DNA of 64,000 nucleotides from Sporichthyaceae bacterium (lineage in GTDB: Bacteria > Actinomycetota > Actinomycetes > Sporichthyales > Sporichthyaceae): assembly GCA_036493475.1 (NCBI GenBank), contig DASXPS010000032.1, positions 1-64,000 on the forward strand, written 5' to 3'. Below, in pieces: positions 56,492 to 64,000 of the stretch. The translations under genes and the position numbers were made by a program. The notes below the pieces were generated by a model. That model made no database searches, was not told where the DNA came from, and saw only the letters and a program-made list of their open reading frames with translations. Positions within the stretch are counted from its first letter, which is position 1. Every line of letters begins with the position of its first letter.

Positions 56492-58259
56492 GGGCCTGCA
56501 ACCACATCTCGAGCAGTCCGAGTTGCCAAAGTCTGTTGCCGCGCAGCGGTGTCAGCTCGGCATTGGGGTCGGCGAAGTGGTGGCGTAGCTCCGTGCTGGT
56601 GAACAGGGCGCGGTCCCGCGCGGCTTGCGTGTGCAGCGCATCGCGGACGAGTTCCAGCACCGGGCCGGACAGGTGCTTGAGGGCGGGTACCGGGAAATAG
56701 CCCTTGGGGCGATCGATCACCGCGTCCGGGATCACCCGGCGGGCGGCCTCCTTGAGCACACCCTTGCCGTCGTCGGCCAACTTGAGCTCGGGCGGGCAGG
56801 TCGCCGCCAGTTCGACCAGTTCGTGGTCCAGGAACGGCACCCGGGCCTCCAACCCCGCTGCCATCGTCATGTTGTCCACCCGTTTGACCGGGTCGTCGAC
56901 CAGCATGACCGTGGTGTCGCAACGCAACGCCTGATCCACCGGCCCGTCCGCGCCCGGACGGGCGAAGTGCGCCTCGATGAACTCCCGGCTGACGTCGTGC
57001 GGCAACCGATAGTCCTCGCCGACCGCGGCGTTGCGGGCGGCGGAGTCGGCGTCGAAGAACGCGGTCGCGTAGGTGCCCACCGGGTCCCGGCCGGCGTGTT
57101 GCATCGGGGGGTACCAGTGGTAGCCGGCGAACACCTCATCGGCACCCTGGCCGGACTGCACCACCTTGACGTGGCGAGCGACCTCCCGGGAGAGCAGGTA
57201 GAAGGCCACCGCGTCGTGGCTGACCATCGGTTCGCTCATCGCCGCGATGGCCCGGGGCAGCGCCGGGAGCATGTCATCGGTGGGCACCCGGATCTGGTGG
57301 TGGTCGGTGCCGAATTCGCGGGCGATGACGTCGGAGTACTTGAATTCGTCGCCGTCCTCGCCGCCGGCGGCCTCGAAGCCGATGCTGAAGGTGGCCAGCC
57401 CGGTCTGTCCCTCCTCCGCGAGCAGACCCACCACCAAACTGGAGTCCAGCCCGCCGGACAGCAGCACGCCGACCGGCACGTCGGCCACCAGTCGGCGGCG
57501 CACGGCGGTACGCACCGCGTCGAGCACTGCGTCCTGCCAGTCCCGGGCGCTCCAGCCCGCCCGGTCCGCCACCCGGGTGAACGACGGTGTCCAGTACTCC
57601 CGCTCGCGCAGCGTGCCGTCGGACTCGAAGATCAGCATGGTGGCCGGCGGTATCTTCCGTACGCCCAGCAGGATGGTGCGCGGCGCGGGCACGATGCTGT
57701 GGAAGGTCAGGTAGTGGTGCAGCGCGATGGGGTCGATGTCGGTGTTCACCCCGCCGCCGGCCAACAGCGCGGGCAATGTGGAGGCGAATCGGACCCGCCC
57801 CGGGCGTTCGCTGAGATAGAGGGGTTTGATGCCCAGGCGGTCGCGGACCAGCAGGGTACGACCGGTATCGCGGTCGGCAATGCAGATCGCGAACATGCCG
57901 GCCAGCCGATCGACGAAGTCCTCGCCCCAGGCCCGGTACGCCTTCGCGATCACCTCGGTGTCACTGCTGGAGAAGAACCGGAAGCCGGCCTGCTGCAGTT
58001 CCTCGCGCAGTTGCCGGTAGTTGTAGATGCAGCCGTTGAAGACCACGGTCACGCCGAGTTCGGCATCGACCATCGGCTGGGCCCCGGCCTCGGACAGGTC
58101 GATGATCTTCAGGCGCCGATGCGCCAACGCGATGCGGTCGTTGGACCAGCTCCCCGCCGCGTCCGGGCCGCGATCACCCATGGTCGCTGCCATGCGCGCC
58201 ACCGCGACCAGGTCAGGCGAGCCTCCACGCGGGCATAGTTCGCCGGCAAATCCACACAT
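56481..58259 (-). CDS. asnO: N-acetylglutaminylglutamine amidotransferase (asparagine-synthase type)
   Basis: This 592-residue class II glutamine amidotransferase carries the nucleophile Cys2 (start MCGFAGEL). This fixes the ATG: a start three codons earlier would bury the Cys. The glutaminase domain (about residues 1-210) has RGPDAAG and FNGCIYNY. The synthetase domain has the PP-loop LLSGGLDSSL (about 268-277) and KGYFPVPAL near the end. It amidates the dipeptide to the osmoprotectant amide. It is first of three coupled genes, with 45 bases to the divergent molybdoenzyme. Confidence 0.93.
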   Translation of the reverse strand: MCGFAGELCPRGGSPDLVAVARMAATMGDRGPDAAGSWSNDRIALAHRRLKIIDLSEAGAQPMVDAELGVTVVFNGCIYNYRQLREELQQAGFRFFSSSDTEVIAKAYRAWGEDFVDRLAGMFAICIADRDTGRTLLVRDRLGIKPLYLSERPGRVRFASTLPALLAGGGVNTDIDPIALHHYLTFHSIVPAPRTILLGVRKIPPATMLIFESDGTLREREYWTPSFTRVADRAGWSARDWQDAVLDAVRTAVRRRLVADVPVGVLLSGGLDSSLVVGLLAEEGQTGLATFSIGFEAAGGEDGDEFKYSDVIAREFGTDHHQIRVPTDDMLPALPRAIAAMSEPMVSHDAVAFYLLSREVARHVKVVQSGQGADEVFAGYHWYPPMQHAGRDPVGTYATAFFDADSAARNAAVGEDYRLPHDVSREFIEAHFARPGADGPVDQALRCDTTVMLVDDPVKRVDNMTMAAGLEARVPFLDHELVELAATCPPELKLADDGKGVLKEAARRVIPDAVIDRPKGYFPVPALKHLSGPVLELVRDALHTQAARDRALFTSTELRHHFADPNAELTPLRGNRLWQLGLLEMWLQAHGI

Positions 58260-58304
58260 TGCCGGCACCTACCCGGCCGGCGGCGCTCACACCCCTCGGG
58301 CATC

Positions 58305-60581
58305 ATGAACTTTATGACTGCCGGGCGCACGGCCGTGCGCACCTGTCCGCTGTGCGAGGCCACCTGCGGGTTGGAGATCACCCTGCGGCCGCGCACCGAC
58401 GGCGGTGAGGAGGTCGTGCGGGTCCGCGGTGATCGGGCCGACGTGTTCAGTCGCGGCTTCATCTGTCCCAAGGGTTCGACATTGGGCCAGTTGCATGACG
58501 ATCCCGACCGGCTACGCCAACCGCTGGTCCGCGACGAGCACGGGCAGCTGGTTGAGGCGTCCTGGGCCCGGGCGTGGACCGCGGTGGACCGCGGGCTGCG
58601 CAGCGTCATCTCCCGGCACGGACGCGAGGCGGTGGGCCTGTTCTTCGGCAACCCGACCGCGCACAACCTCGGTCCGATGCTCTATCTGCGCCACCTGGCG
58701 CGCTCGGTCGGCTCGCCGCACCTGTACTCGGCATCGACGCTCGACCAGCGGCCGAAGGAGATAGCGGCGGCGCTCATGTTCGGTTCCAACGCCACGGTGC
58801 CCGTGCCCGACGTGGACCGCACGGATTTCCTGCTGGTACTCGGGGCGAACCCGTTCGTTTCCAACGGCAGCCTGGCCACTGCCCCGGACTGGCCGGGGCG
58901 GCTGAAGTCGCTGCGCGCCCGCGGCGGGCGGCTGGTGGTCGTCGACCCACGGCGCAGCCGGACCGCGGAGCTGGCCGATTCCTGGATCCCGATCCGGCCG
59001 GGCACCGACGCGCACCTGCTGGCCGCGATCGTGCAGGTGTTGTTCGCCGAGGACCTCGTCGACCTCGGCACCGTGGCCGATCACCTGGCGGGTCTGGCGG
59101 AGGTCCGCACCGCGCTGGCGACGTTCACTCCCGAAGCGGTGGCCGGGGCGACCGGGGTGGCCGCGGCCACCACCCGCGAGCTGGCCCGGCAGTTGGCCGC
59201 GGCACCGACCGCGGCGGTGTACGGGCGGATCGGCACCACGACCCAGACCTTCGGCACGCTGGCCAGCTGGCTGGTCGACGTGCTGAACACGCTCACCGGC
59301 AATCTGGACCGCCCCGGCGGGGTGATGTTTCCCAAGCCCGCGCTGGGCTCGCCCAACACCCGCGGTCCCGGCGGCCGCGGACCGGGCACCGTGATTCATC
59401 GGCGGCACACCCGGGTGCGCGGCCTGCCCGAGTCCTTCGGTGAGTTCCCGGCGCCGGCGCTGGCCGAGGAGATCGACACCCCCGGCGCCGGGCAGATCCG
59501 GGCGCTGGTCACCGTGGCCGGAAACCCCGTGGTGTCCGCGCCCAACGCGCAGCGGCTGGATGCCGCCCTGGCCGGGTTGGACTTCCTGGTCGCGGTGGAC
59601 GTCTACGTGAACGAGACGACCCGGCACGCCGACGTGATCCTGCCGGTGCCCTCGACGCTGGAGAAGGAGCACTACGACGTGTTCCTTTATCCGTTCGCGC
59701 TGCGCAACGTGGCGAACTGGTCCGAGGCGGTGCTGGCCAAGCCGGTGGGACAGCCCGAGGAATGGGAGGTGATCGCCAAGCTGGCGCTGATCGCCGAGGG
59801 CAAGGACCCGGACGCCGACCCCGCCGAGTTCGACGACGCCACCTATGCCTCCCTGGCCCGCCACGCACCGCCGGATGTCCTCGAGGCCGTGGCCGCCACC
59901 GGCCGCCGCGGCCCGGCCCGCACCATCGACCTGCTGCTGCGCACCGGTCCGTACGGGCTGAGCCTGGACGAGCTGCTGGCCAACCCGCACGGCATCGACC
60001 TGGGTCCCCTGCAGCCGCGGCTGCCCGAGGCGTTGCGCACGCCGAGCGGCTGCATCGAACTGGCGCCGCCGCTGCTCCTGGCCGACATGGACCGCCTGCG
60101 CGCGGACCTGCACGCCGACACCGCGGTCCGGCCGCTGCTGCTCATCGGCCGCCGCCACCTACGCAGCAACAACTCCTGGATGCACAACCTGCCCGCGTTG
60201 ATGAAGGGCAGCCTGCGGTGCACGGTGTTGGTGCACCCCGAGGATGCCGCGCGGCACGGCCTGGTCGACGGTGAACTCGCCCGGGTGGCCGGGCGGGTAG
60301 GTGACGTGCTGTTGCCGGTGGAGATCACCGACGACATCAGCCCCGGCGTGGTGAGCATCCCGCACGGCTGGGGCCACGACGCCCCGGAGGTGCGGCTGCG
60401 AGTGGCCGGCCGCAACGCCGGCGTGAACAGCAACGTGCTCGCCGATGAGCAGGTGGTTGAGCCGATCAGCGGCAACGCGGTGTTCAACGGCATCCCGGTG
60501 ACCGTGACCCACGTCGGCGGGCGGCTGCCCACCCCCCGTCCTGACGGGATCTCAGAAACGTTCCCCGCCGCCGTGGACTGA
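58305..60581 (+). CDS. Molybdopterin oxidoreductase (stand-alone, formate-dehydrogenase/nitrate-reductase type)
   Basis: This 758-residue enzyme has an N-terminal 4Fe-4S motif Cys-x2-Cys-x3-Cys (CPLCEATC, about residues 14-21) with the fourth Cys in GFICPKG (about 51-57). The molybdopterin domains follow (FGNPTAHNLGP, LLVLGANPFVSNGS, VVDPRRSRTAELADSWIPIRPG), and a C-terminal MGD-binding domain ends NSNVLADEQ. No ferredoxin, NAD or membrane subunit is adjacent, so the electron donor is unknown. The Mo-coordinating residue is not obvious; the region reads SASTLDQRPK. It is divergent from the NAGGN operon. Start ATG 58305 or 58314. Confidence 0.9.
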   Translation: MNFMTAGRTAVRTCPLCEATCGLEITLRPRTDGGEEVVRVRGDRADVFSRGFICPKGSTLGQLHDDPDRLRQPLVRDEHGQLVEASWARAWTAVDRGLRSVISRHGREAVGLFFGNPTAHNLGPMLYLRHLARSVGSPHLYSASTLDQRPKEIAAALMFGSNATVPVPDVDRTDFLLVLGANPFVSNGSLATAPDWPGRLKSLRARGGRLVVVDPRRSRTAELADSWIPIRPGTDAHLLAAIVQVLFAEDLVDLGTVADHLAGLAEVRTALATFTPEAVAGATGVAAATTRELARQLAAAPTAAVYGRIGTTTQTFGTLASWLVDVLNTLTGNLDRPGGVMFPKPALGSPNTRGPGGRGPGTVIHRRHTRVRGLPESFGEFPAPALAEEIDTPGAGQIRALVTVAGNPVVSAPNAQRLDAALAGLDFLVAVDVYVNETTRHADVILPVPSTLEKEHYDVFLYPFALRNVANWSEAVLAKPVGQPEEWEVIAKLALIAEGKDPDADPAEFDDATYASLARHAPPDVLEAVAATGRRGPARTIDLLLRTGPYGLSLDELLANPHGIDLGPLQPRLPEALRTPSGCIELAPPLLLADMDRLRADLHADTAVRPLLLIGRRHLRSNNSWMHNLPALMKGSLRCTVLVHPEDAARHGLVDGELARVAGRVGDVLLPVEITDDISPGVVSIPHGWGHDAPEVRLRVAGRNAGVNSNVLADEQVVEPISGNAVFNGIPVTVTHVGGRLPTPRPDGISETFPAAVD

Positions 60582-60584
60582 GGA

Positions 60585-61220
60585 TCAGCCGGCGGAGGAC
60601 TCGCCGCCGAGGATCCGGCGCAGACCGTGGAGGAACTGGTCCTCGTTGGGCGGGGTCGCGAGCAGATCGGCGATCTGCGTGGTGTGCGGGTAGGCCGTGG
60701 GGTCCAGGTCGGCGATCCAGCGCGCCCGGGGCCGTCCCGGTCCGCCCGGCCCGGCGAGGGCGAGTTGGGCGAAGCCGCTGGTGTAGGTGCCCAGCGCGCG
60801 TTGCAGCTCGAACGCTTCGGTGGGCTCGAAGCCGGCCTCGGCCAGGCGCGCGAGCACGGACTCCAGGATCTCGGCCCTGGCCCGCCCGAACGCGGGGGAG
60901 TTGGCGATCAGCCGGGTGACCTCACCATGTCCGACCAGGCGGCGGTAGATCGCCACGTGTAGGTCTTCCAGCGCGTCGGCCGGCGGCTGTTCCGGCGCCG
61001 TGGTCGGCAGGTCCGCGAACAGCAGATCGGGCAACATGTTGACGATCTCGTCCTTGGATTCGGCATACCCGTACAGCGTCATCGCGCCCACGCCGAGCTC
61101 GGCCGCGAGGCGGTTCATGGTCAGCGCCGCGCCGCCCTCGGCGTCGACGAGATCGAAGGCTGCCCGGGCGATCTGATCCCGCGTCAGCAGGGCCGGTCGG
61201 CCACGGCGGGTGCGCTCCAC
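60585..61220 (-). CDS. TetR family transcriptional regulator
   Basis: This 211-residue regulator has a TetR helix-turn-helix (about residues 10-56: RDQIARAAFDLVDAEG, LTMNRLAAELGVGAMTLYGYAESKDEIV) and a helical ligand domain. The GTG start shares one base with the LLM oxidoreductase stop (TAGTG), so it is last in its operon and probably controls it. The C-terminal domain is rich in Pro and Gly (AGPGGPGRPRA). Confidence 0.92.
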   Translation of the reverse strand: MERTRRGRPALLTRDQIARAAFDLVDAEGGAALTMNRLAAELGVGAMTLYGYAESKDEIVNMLPDLLFADLPTTAPEQPPADALEDLHVAIYRRLVGHGEVTRLIANSPAFGRARAEILESVLARLAEAGFEPTEAFELQRALGTYTSGFAQLALAGPGGPGRPRARWIADLDPTAYPHTTQIADLLATPPNEDQFLHGLRRILGGESSAG

Positions 61221-62317
61221 TACTGGTCGCGGTCCCGCCACGCGGCGACCAGCTTCGCGTTCTGCGCCGGGGTGCTGCCGTAGGTGACGATCTCGTCGGC
61301 GCCCGCGTCGATGAACCGGCGCAGGTTGCTCACGCACTCGTCCACGGTGCCGAAGGCACTGCAGTCCGCCATGTATTCGTCGGGAATCTGGGCGGCGACG
61401 TCGAGCATCTGATGGCGTTGGAACTCGCGGTCGGCGATCTGGGTGATGTCCGCGAACTTCTTGTGGTTGCGGATCTTGTCCAGGATCGCGGGGTCCCAAC
61501 CGTTGGCCGCGCACACCGCTTCGCCATAGCCGGGGTAGACGAGATAGGTGACCATGCGGCCGTGCGCGATCGCCCGGGTCTCGTAGTCGGACAGATCCGG
61601 CGCGGTGACGACCAGCGCGCCCACCCGGATCTCCGACGGGTCGCGGCCGATCTTGGCGCAGGCGTCGACGATGCGCTGCTTGGCCGCGGCGATCGCGGTG
61701 GGGTTCATCATCGGGATGAGGATGACGCCGTCGCACTTCTCCGCCGCGAATTGGGCACCGCGCGGGTGGCAGAACCCGCCGAACCAGACCGGGGGCGGGT
61801 TGCCGTGATAGGCCTCGGCGAACGACATGTCCTCGAAGGTGCCCACCGGTCCGTCGTAGTCCACGTGCTTGCCCGCCCACAGCTGCCGCAGAATGTCGAC
61901 GTAGTCGTCCATCTGACGGTACGTCGCCATCTCGATGCCGCTGCCCTTGAAATATCCGTTCTCGCCGCGTCCGAGCCCCAGCACGAATCGCTCGCCGTAG
62001 CAGCACTGCATGGTGGCGGCCATCGCCGCGAGCGTCCAGGGGTGCCGGGTGGTCGGGTCGACGGTCCCGGTGCACACCTCGAGCCGCGAGGTCCGGGCCG
62101 CGATCCCGGACAGGATGACGTCGGCCCACTTGATGTCGATGCGCTCGGACAGCCACACCCGGCGAAAGCCGAGACGTTCGGCCTCCACGCCGTCCTCGAT
62201 GCCCTGCGCCGGAGTGCGGGACACCGTCTCGTACTCGCTGTCCTCGCGCTGCGAGGTCACTGCACCGGCGATGATGAAGGCGCTCATGTCCTCCGCGACG
62301 GGGGCGAGCTCTGTCAT
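61220..62317 (-). CDS. LLM-class (F420-type) flavin oxidoreductase
   Basis: This 365-residue luciferase-like oxidoreductase has RRVWLSERIDIKWADVILSGIAA, EVCTGTVDPTTRHPWTLAAMAATM, FVLGLGRGENGYFKG and VWFGGFCHP as family landmarks. The ATG has AAGGAG 8 bases upstream; longer frames into the neighbouring gene are spurious. It lies between the phosphotransferase (11-base gap) and the TetR gene. In this class F420 is the usual cofactor, with FMN the alternative. Confidence 0.9.
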   Translation of the reverse strand: MTELAPVAEDMSAFIIAGAVTSQREDSEYETVSRTPAQGIEDGVEAERLGFRRVWLSERIDIKWADVILSGIAARTSRLEVCTGTVDPTTRHPWTLAAMAATMQCCYGERFVLGLGRGENGYFKGSGIEMATYRQMDDYVDILRQLWAGKHVDYDGPVGTFEDMSFAEAYHGNPPPVWFGGFCHPRGAQFAAEKCDGVILIPMMNPTAIAAAKQRIVDACAKIGRDPSEIRVGALVVTAPDLSDYETRAIAHGRMVTYLVYPGYGEAVCAANGWDPAILDKIRNHKKFADITQIADREFQRHQMLDVAAQIPDEYMADCSAFGTVDECVSNLRRFIDAGADEIVTYGSTPAQNAKLVAAWRDRDQ

Positions 62318-62328
62318 CTGATGCTCCT

Positions 62329-63408
62329 TCAGAGAAGTACGGATGCGGCGGACAGGTCGGCGGCCAGGGCGGCGGACCGGGCGACCAGGGCGGCGAACAT
62401 GGCGTCGCCGCGCTCGGACTGTTGCAGGGTCAGCGACATCGGGACGCCGAGCAGCAGCGGCCACAGCACACCGGCGGCCACACTCGCGACGGCGTCGTCG
62501 CGACTGAACCCGGTGACCCCGCCCGCGAGCAGGCACTGGTGCCAACCCGTGATCAGGTCGTCCTGCTGGGCGCGGCGGGTGTCCGGGTCCATGCTGGTGG
62601 CCAGCCAGATCGCCACGTCGATGCCGGGCGGCCCGAGCCGCAGCCCCTGCCAGTCCAGGATCGTCGCGGCCAGGGCGTCGCCATCCGGCGCGAACAGCAC
62701 GTTGTCCAGCCGGAAGTCCCCGTGGGTGACGACCAGCGGGCCCTGCCAGGCGCGCGCCGGGTAGGTCGCGCCGAGCGGGCAGAGCTGTTCGATCAGGGCA
62801 ACCGCGTCCGGCGACAGGTGCGGCGCGAAGCGCGCCAGGAACGGCTCGACGGCGCCGGCGACGGTGTCGAAGAGCATCTGGGTCCGCGCCGGTGCCGACA
62901 GCCACGCCGGCTCGCGCAGGTCCGGGGTGTCCCACAGGTCGGCCTGCAGCCGGGCGATTTCGGCCAGTGCCGCGCGGTTCTGCGCGGAGGAGGAGCCGGC
63001 CATCATGTCCCCGACCTGCCAACTGCCGGTGAGGTCCTCCAGGACCAGCGTGACCCGGCCGGTGCCGGGTTCGAACGAGGTCCAGTACGGGCGCGGCACA
63101 CGCATCGACGTGCGTGGCGCGATCTCTTGGTAAAAGCGCACCTCGCCCTCGTAGGCGCCCATCGCGACGCCGAGCCCGCGGCTTCCGGGGTCGTGCGAGG
63201 GCAGCTTGATGATGACCGAGGCCGGTCCCTCTCCGCCGTCGTAGGTCAGTTCGGCCCGGCCGACCAAGCCCAACTGGCCGGTGCCGTAGAGGGCGGCAGT
63301 CGCGGTGGTCACCGTGGTCTCCGGCTTGATCGCGCCGCCGTCGTGCAGCGCGGCGGTGAACCATTGCGGGGTCAGGTCCGCGAGGGAGTCGGCGAGCGTC
63401 GCAGTCAT
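62329..63408 (-). CDS. Phosphotransferase of the aminoglycoside/choline kinase fold
   Basis: This 359-residue APH-fold kinase has the catalytic motif VVTHGDFRLDNVLF (about residues 226-239) and the metal site ILDWQGLRLGPPGIDVA (about 249-265). An N-terminal ATP lobe has VIIKLPS. The ATG has GAGGAGG 8 bases upstream. Such kinases in acyl-CoA-type operons phosphorylate an alcohol or hydroxy acid; the target here is unknown. It is the second complete gene of this operon. Confidence 0.9.
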   Translation of the reverse strand: MTATLADSLADLTPQWFTAALHDGGAIKPETTVTTATAALYGTGQLGLVGRAELTYDGGEGPASVIIKLPSHDPGSRGLGVAMGAYEGEVRFYQEIAPRTSMRVPRPYWTSFEPGTGRVTLVLEDLTGSWQVGDMMAGSSSAQNRAALAEIARLQADLWDTPDLREPAWLSAPARTQMLFDTVAGAVEPFLARFAPHLSPDAVALIEQLCPLGATYPARAWQGPLVVTHGDFRLDNVLFAPDGDALAATILDWQGLRLGPPGIDVAIWLATSMDPDTRRAQQDDLITGWHQCLLAGGVTGFSRDDAVASVAAGVLWPLLLGVPMSLTLQQSERGDAMFAALVARSAALAADLSAASVLL

Positions 63409-63418
63409 GGCGGCCTCC

Positions 63419-64000
63419 TCAGCCCAGCATTCGGCGGCTGATCGGCAGCCACACCGACGTCGGCAGGTGCCGGCAGATCCAGGTGAAGACCCGCGCCTGC
63501 GGCAGTGGGCAGACCTTGCGTTGGCCCTTCTCCAGCGCGGTCAGGCCGGCGGTGGCGCATTGCTCGGCGCTGGCCAGCATGAACCTCGGCTGGCGCTTCT
63601 CCTGCCGGGCTGCCTCGGCCACCGCGGAGAACTCGGTGGCCACCGCGGCCGGCGCGAGCACCGAGACGGTGACCCCGTGCGGCTTGAGCTCACAGTGCAG
63701 TGCCTCGCCGAGAGACGAAACCGCTGCTTTGGTCGCGGCGTACGGCGCGAAGCTCGGCATCGGTTGGTCACCGGCCATCGAGGACACGAACAGCACCGCG
63801 CCGCGGCGGCGGGCCACCATCGCCGGGGTGAGCGCTCGGGCCAGTGTCATCGTGGACTCGACGTTGGTCCGCACCATCTGCAGGATGCGGTCCGGGTCGT
63901 TGTCCAGGTAGGGCCCGACCATTCCGAACCCCGCGCACAGCGCGAGCACCTCGACATCGACGTCGAGCGCTTCGAGTTCGCGCAGCATCCGGTCCCGGTC
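63419..64000 (-). CDS. Short-chain dehydrogenase/reductase (5' end beyond the window)
   Basis: Only the C-terminal 193 residues lie in the window. They include LALCAGFGMVGP (NAG-like motif region), FVSSMAGDQPMPSF with the catalytic Ser, and YAATKAAVSSLGEAL with the Tyr and Lys. The tail ARVFTWICRHLPTSVWLPISRRMLG is typical of SDRs acting on lipids. The frame is open to the last base; the NAD motif is outside. It is 10 bases ahead of the phosphotransferase gene, so it is probably in the same operon. Confidence 0.88.
   Translation of the reverse strand, partial: DRDRMLRELEALDVDVEVLALCAGFGMVGPYLDNDPDRILQMVRTNVESTMTLARALTPAMVARRRGAVLFVSSMAGDQPMPSFAPYAATKAAVSSLGEALHCELKPHGVTVSVLAPAAVATEFSAVAEAARQEKRQPRFMLASAEQCATAGLTALEKGQRKVCPLPQARVFTWICRHLPTSVWLPISRRMLG

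Noticed and set aside
1-64000. tRNA, rRNA, CRISPR or insertion-sequence features
   Set aside because: No cloverleaf, rRNA-like segment, regular direct-repeat array or transposase was found by eye.

Overview
The window is about 70% GC, almost fully coding, and full of 1- and 4-base start/stop overlaps (ATGA, GTGA, TGATG). The gene content is that of a free-living actinomycete: a DUF222/HNH protein, class F sortases, LLM-class (F420-type) oxidoreductases, a mycofactocin-type SDR, FCD-type GntR regulators and many acyl-CoA dehydrogenases. It could be a Sporichthya- or Mycobacterium-like organism, but the sequence alone does not fix the genus. I saw no tRNA, rRNA, CRISPR array or insertion sequence.

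Layout. 0-7.9 kb: a DUF222/HNH protein with an exact 42-bp tandem duplication, two class F sortases with a shared upstream block, an RsbW-like ATPase, an acyl-CoA dehydrogenase, a MacB-type permease and small membrane or secreted proteins. 7.9-11.8 kb: a MarR-led operon (MarR, MacB-type ATPase, two tandem ferredoxin-reductase paralogues) with an inverted-repeat operator. 11.8-19.4 kb: an eight-gene operon starting with a surface-anchored protein and two small membrane proteins, then a fused LivH-LivM permease, one LivF ATPase and a lipoprotein binding protein, ending with a crotonase and a PaiB-like FMN protein. No LivG ATPase is present.

19.5-49.6 kb is a catabolic island: three CoA-activating enzymes of family III or crotonase type, two AMP-forming acyl-CoA ligases, four acyl-CoA dehydrogenases, three crotonases, a double-hotdog dehydratase, an SCP-X-like thiolase with its DUF35 partner, a P450 and a ferredoxin, two aldehyde dehydrogenases, SDRs, an amidohydrolase-2 protein and a swivelling-domain protein. 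Its core is a nine-gene operon (30.9-40.0 kb). The set suggests oxidation and CoA-dependent breakdown of a branched or alicyclic acid such as a terpenoid or steroid-like compound, but the substrate cannot be read from sequence. Six copies of an AT-rich 16-bp motif (consensus AATAAATCGTTnCTAnn) lie just upstream of island genes and suggest one regulon.

49.6-52.5 kb: an acyl-CoA dehydrogenase, SDR and DyP peroxidase operon. 53.6-58.3 kb: the three-gene operon for the osmoprotectant N-acetylglutaminylglutamine amide. 58.3-60.6 kb: a stand-alone molybdopterin oxidoreductase, divergent from that operon. 60.6-64 kb: a TetR, LLM oxidoreductase, phosphotransferase and SDR operon that runs off the window.

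The most unusual observations are: a 50-bp palindromic repeat inserted in the same reading frame in two unrelated enzymes (21.5 and 43.3 kb); a 120-bp, three-tier, exactly symmetric inverted repeat at 30.3 kb; the six-site motif; two degraded SDR genes left inside operons; and two divergent enzymes (CoA transferase and crotonase, 20.8-22.9 kb) whose segment order looks permuted.
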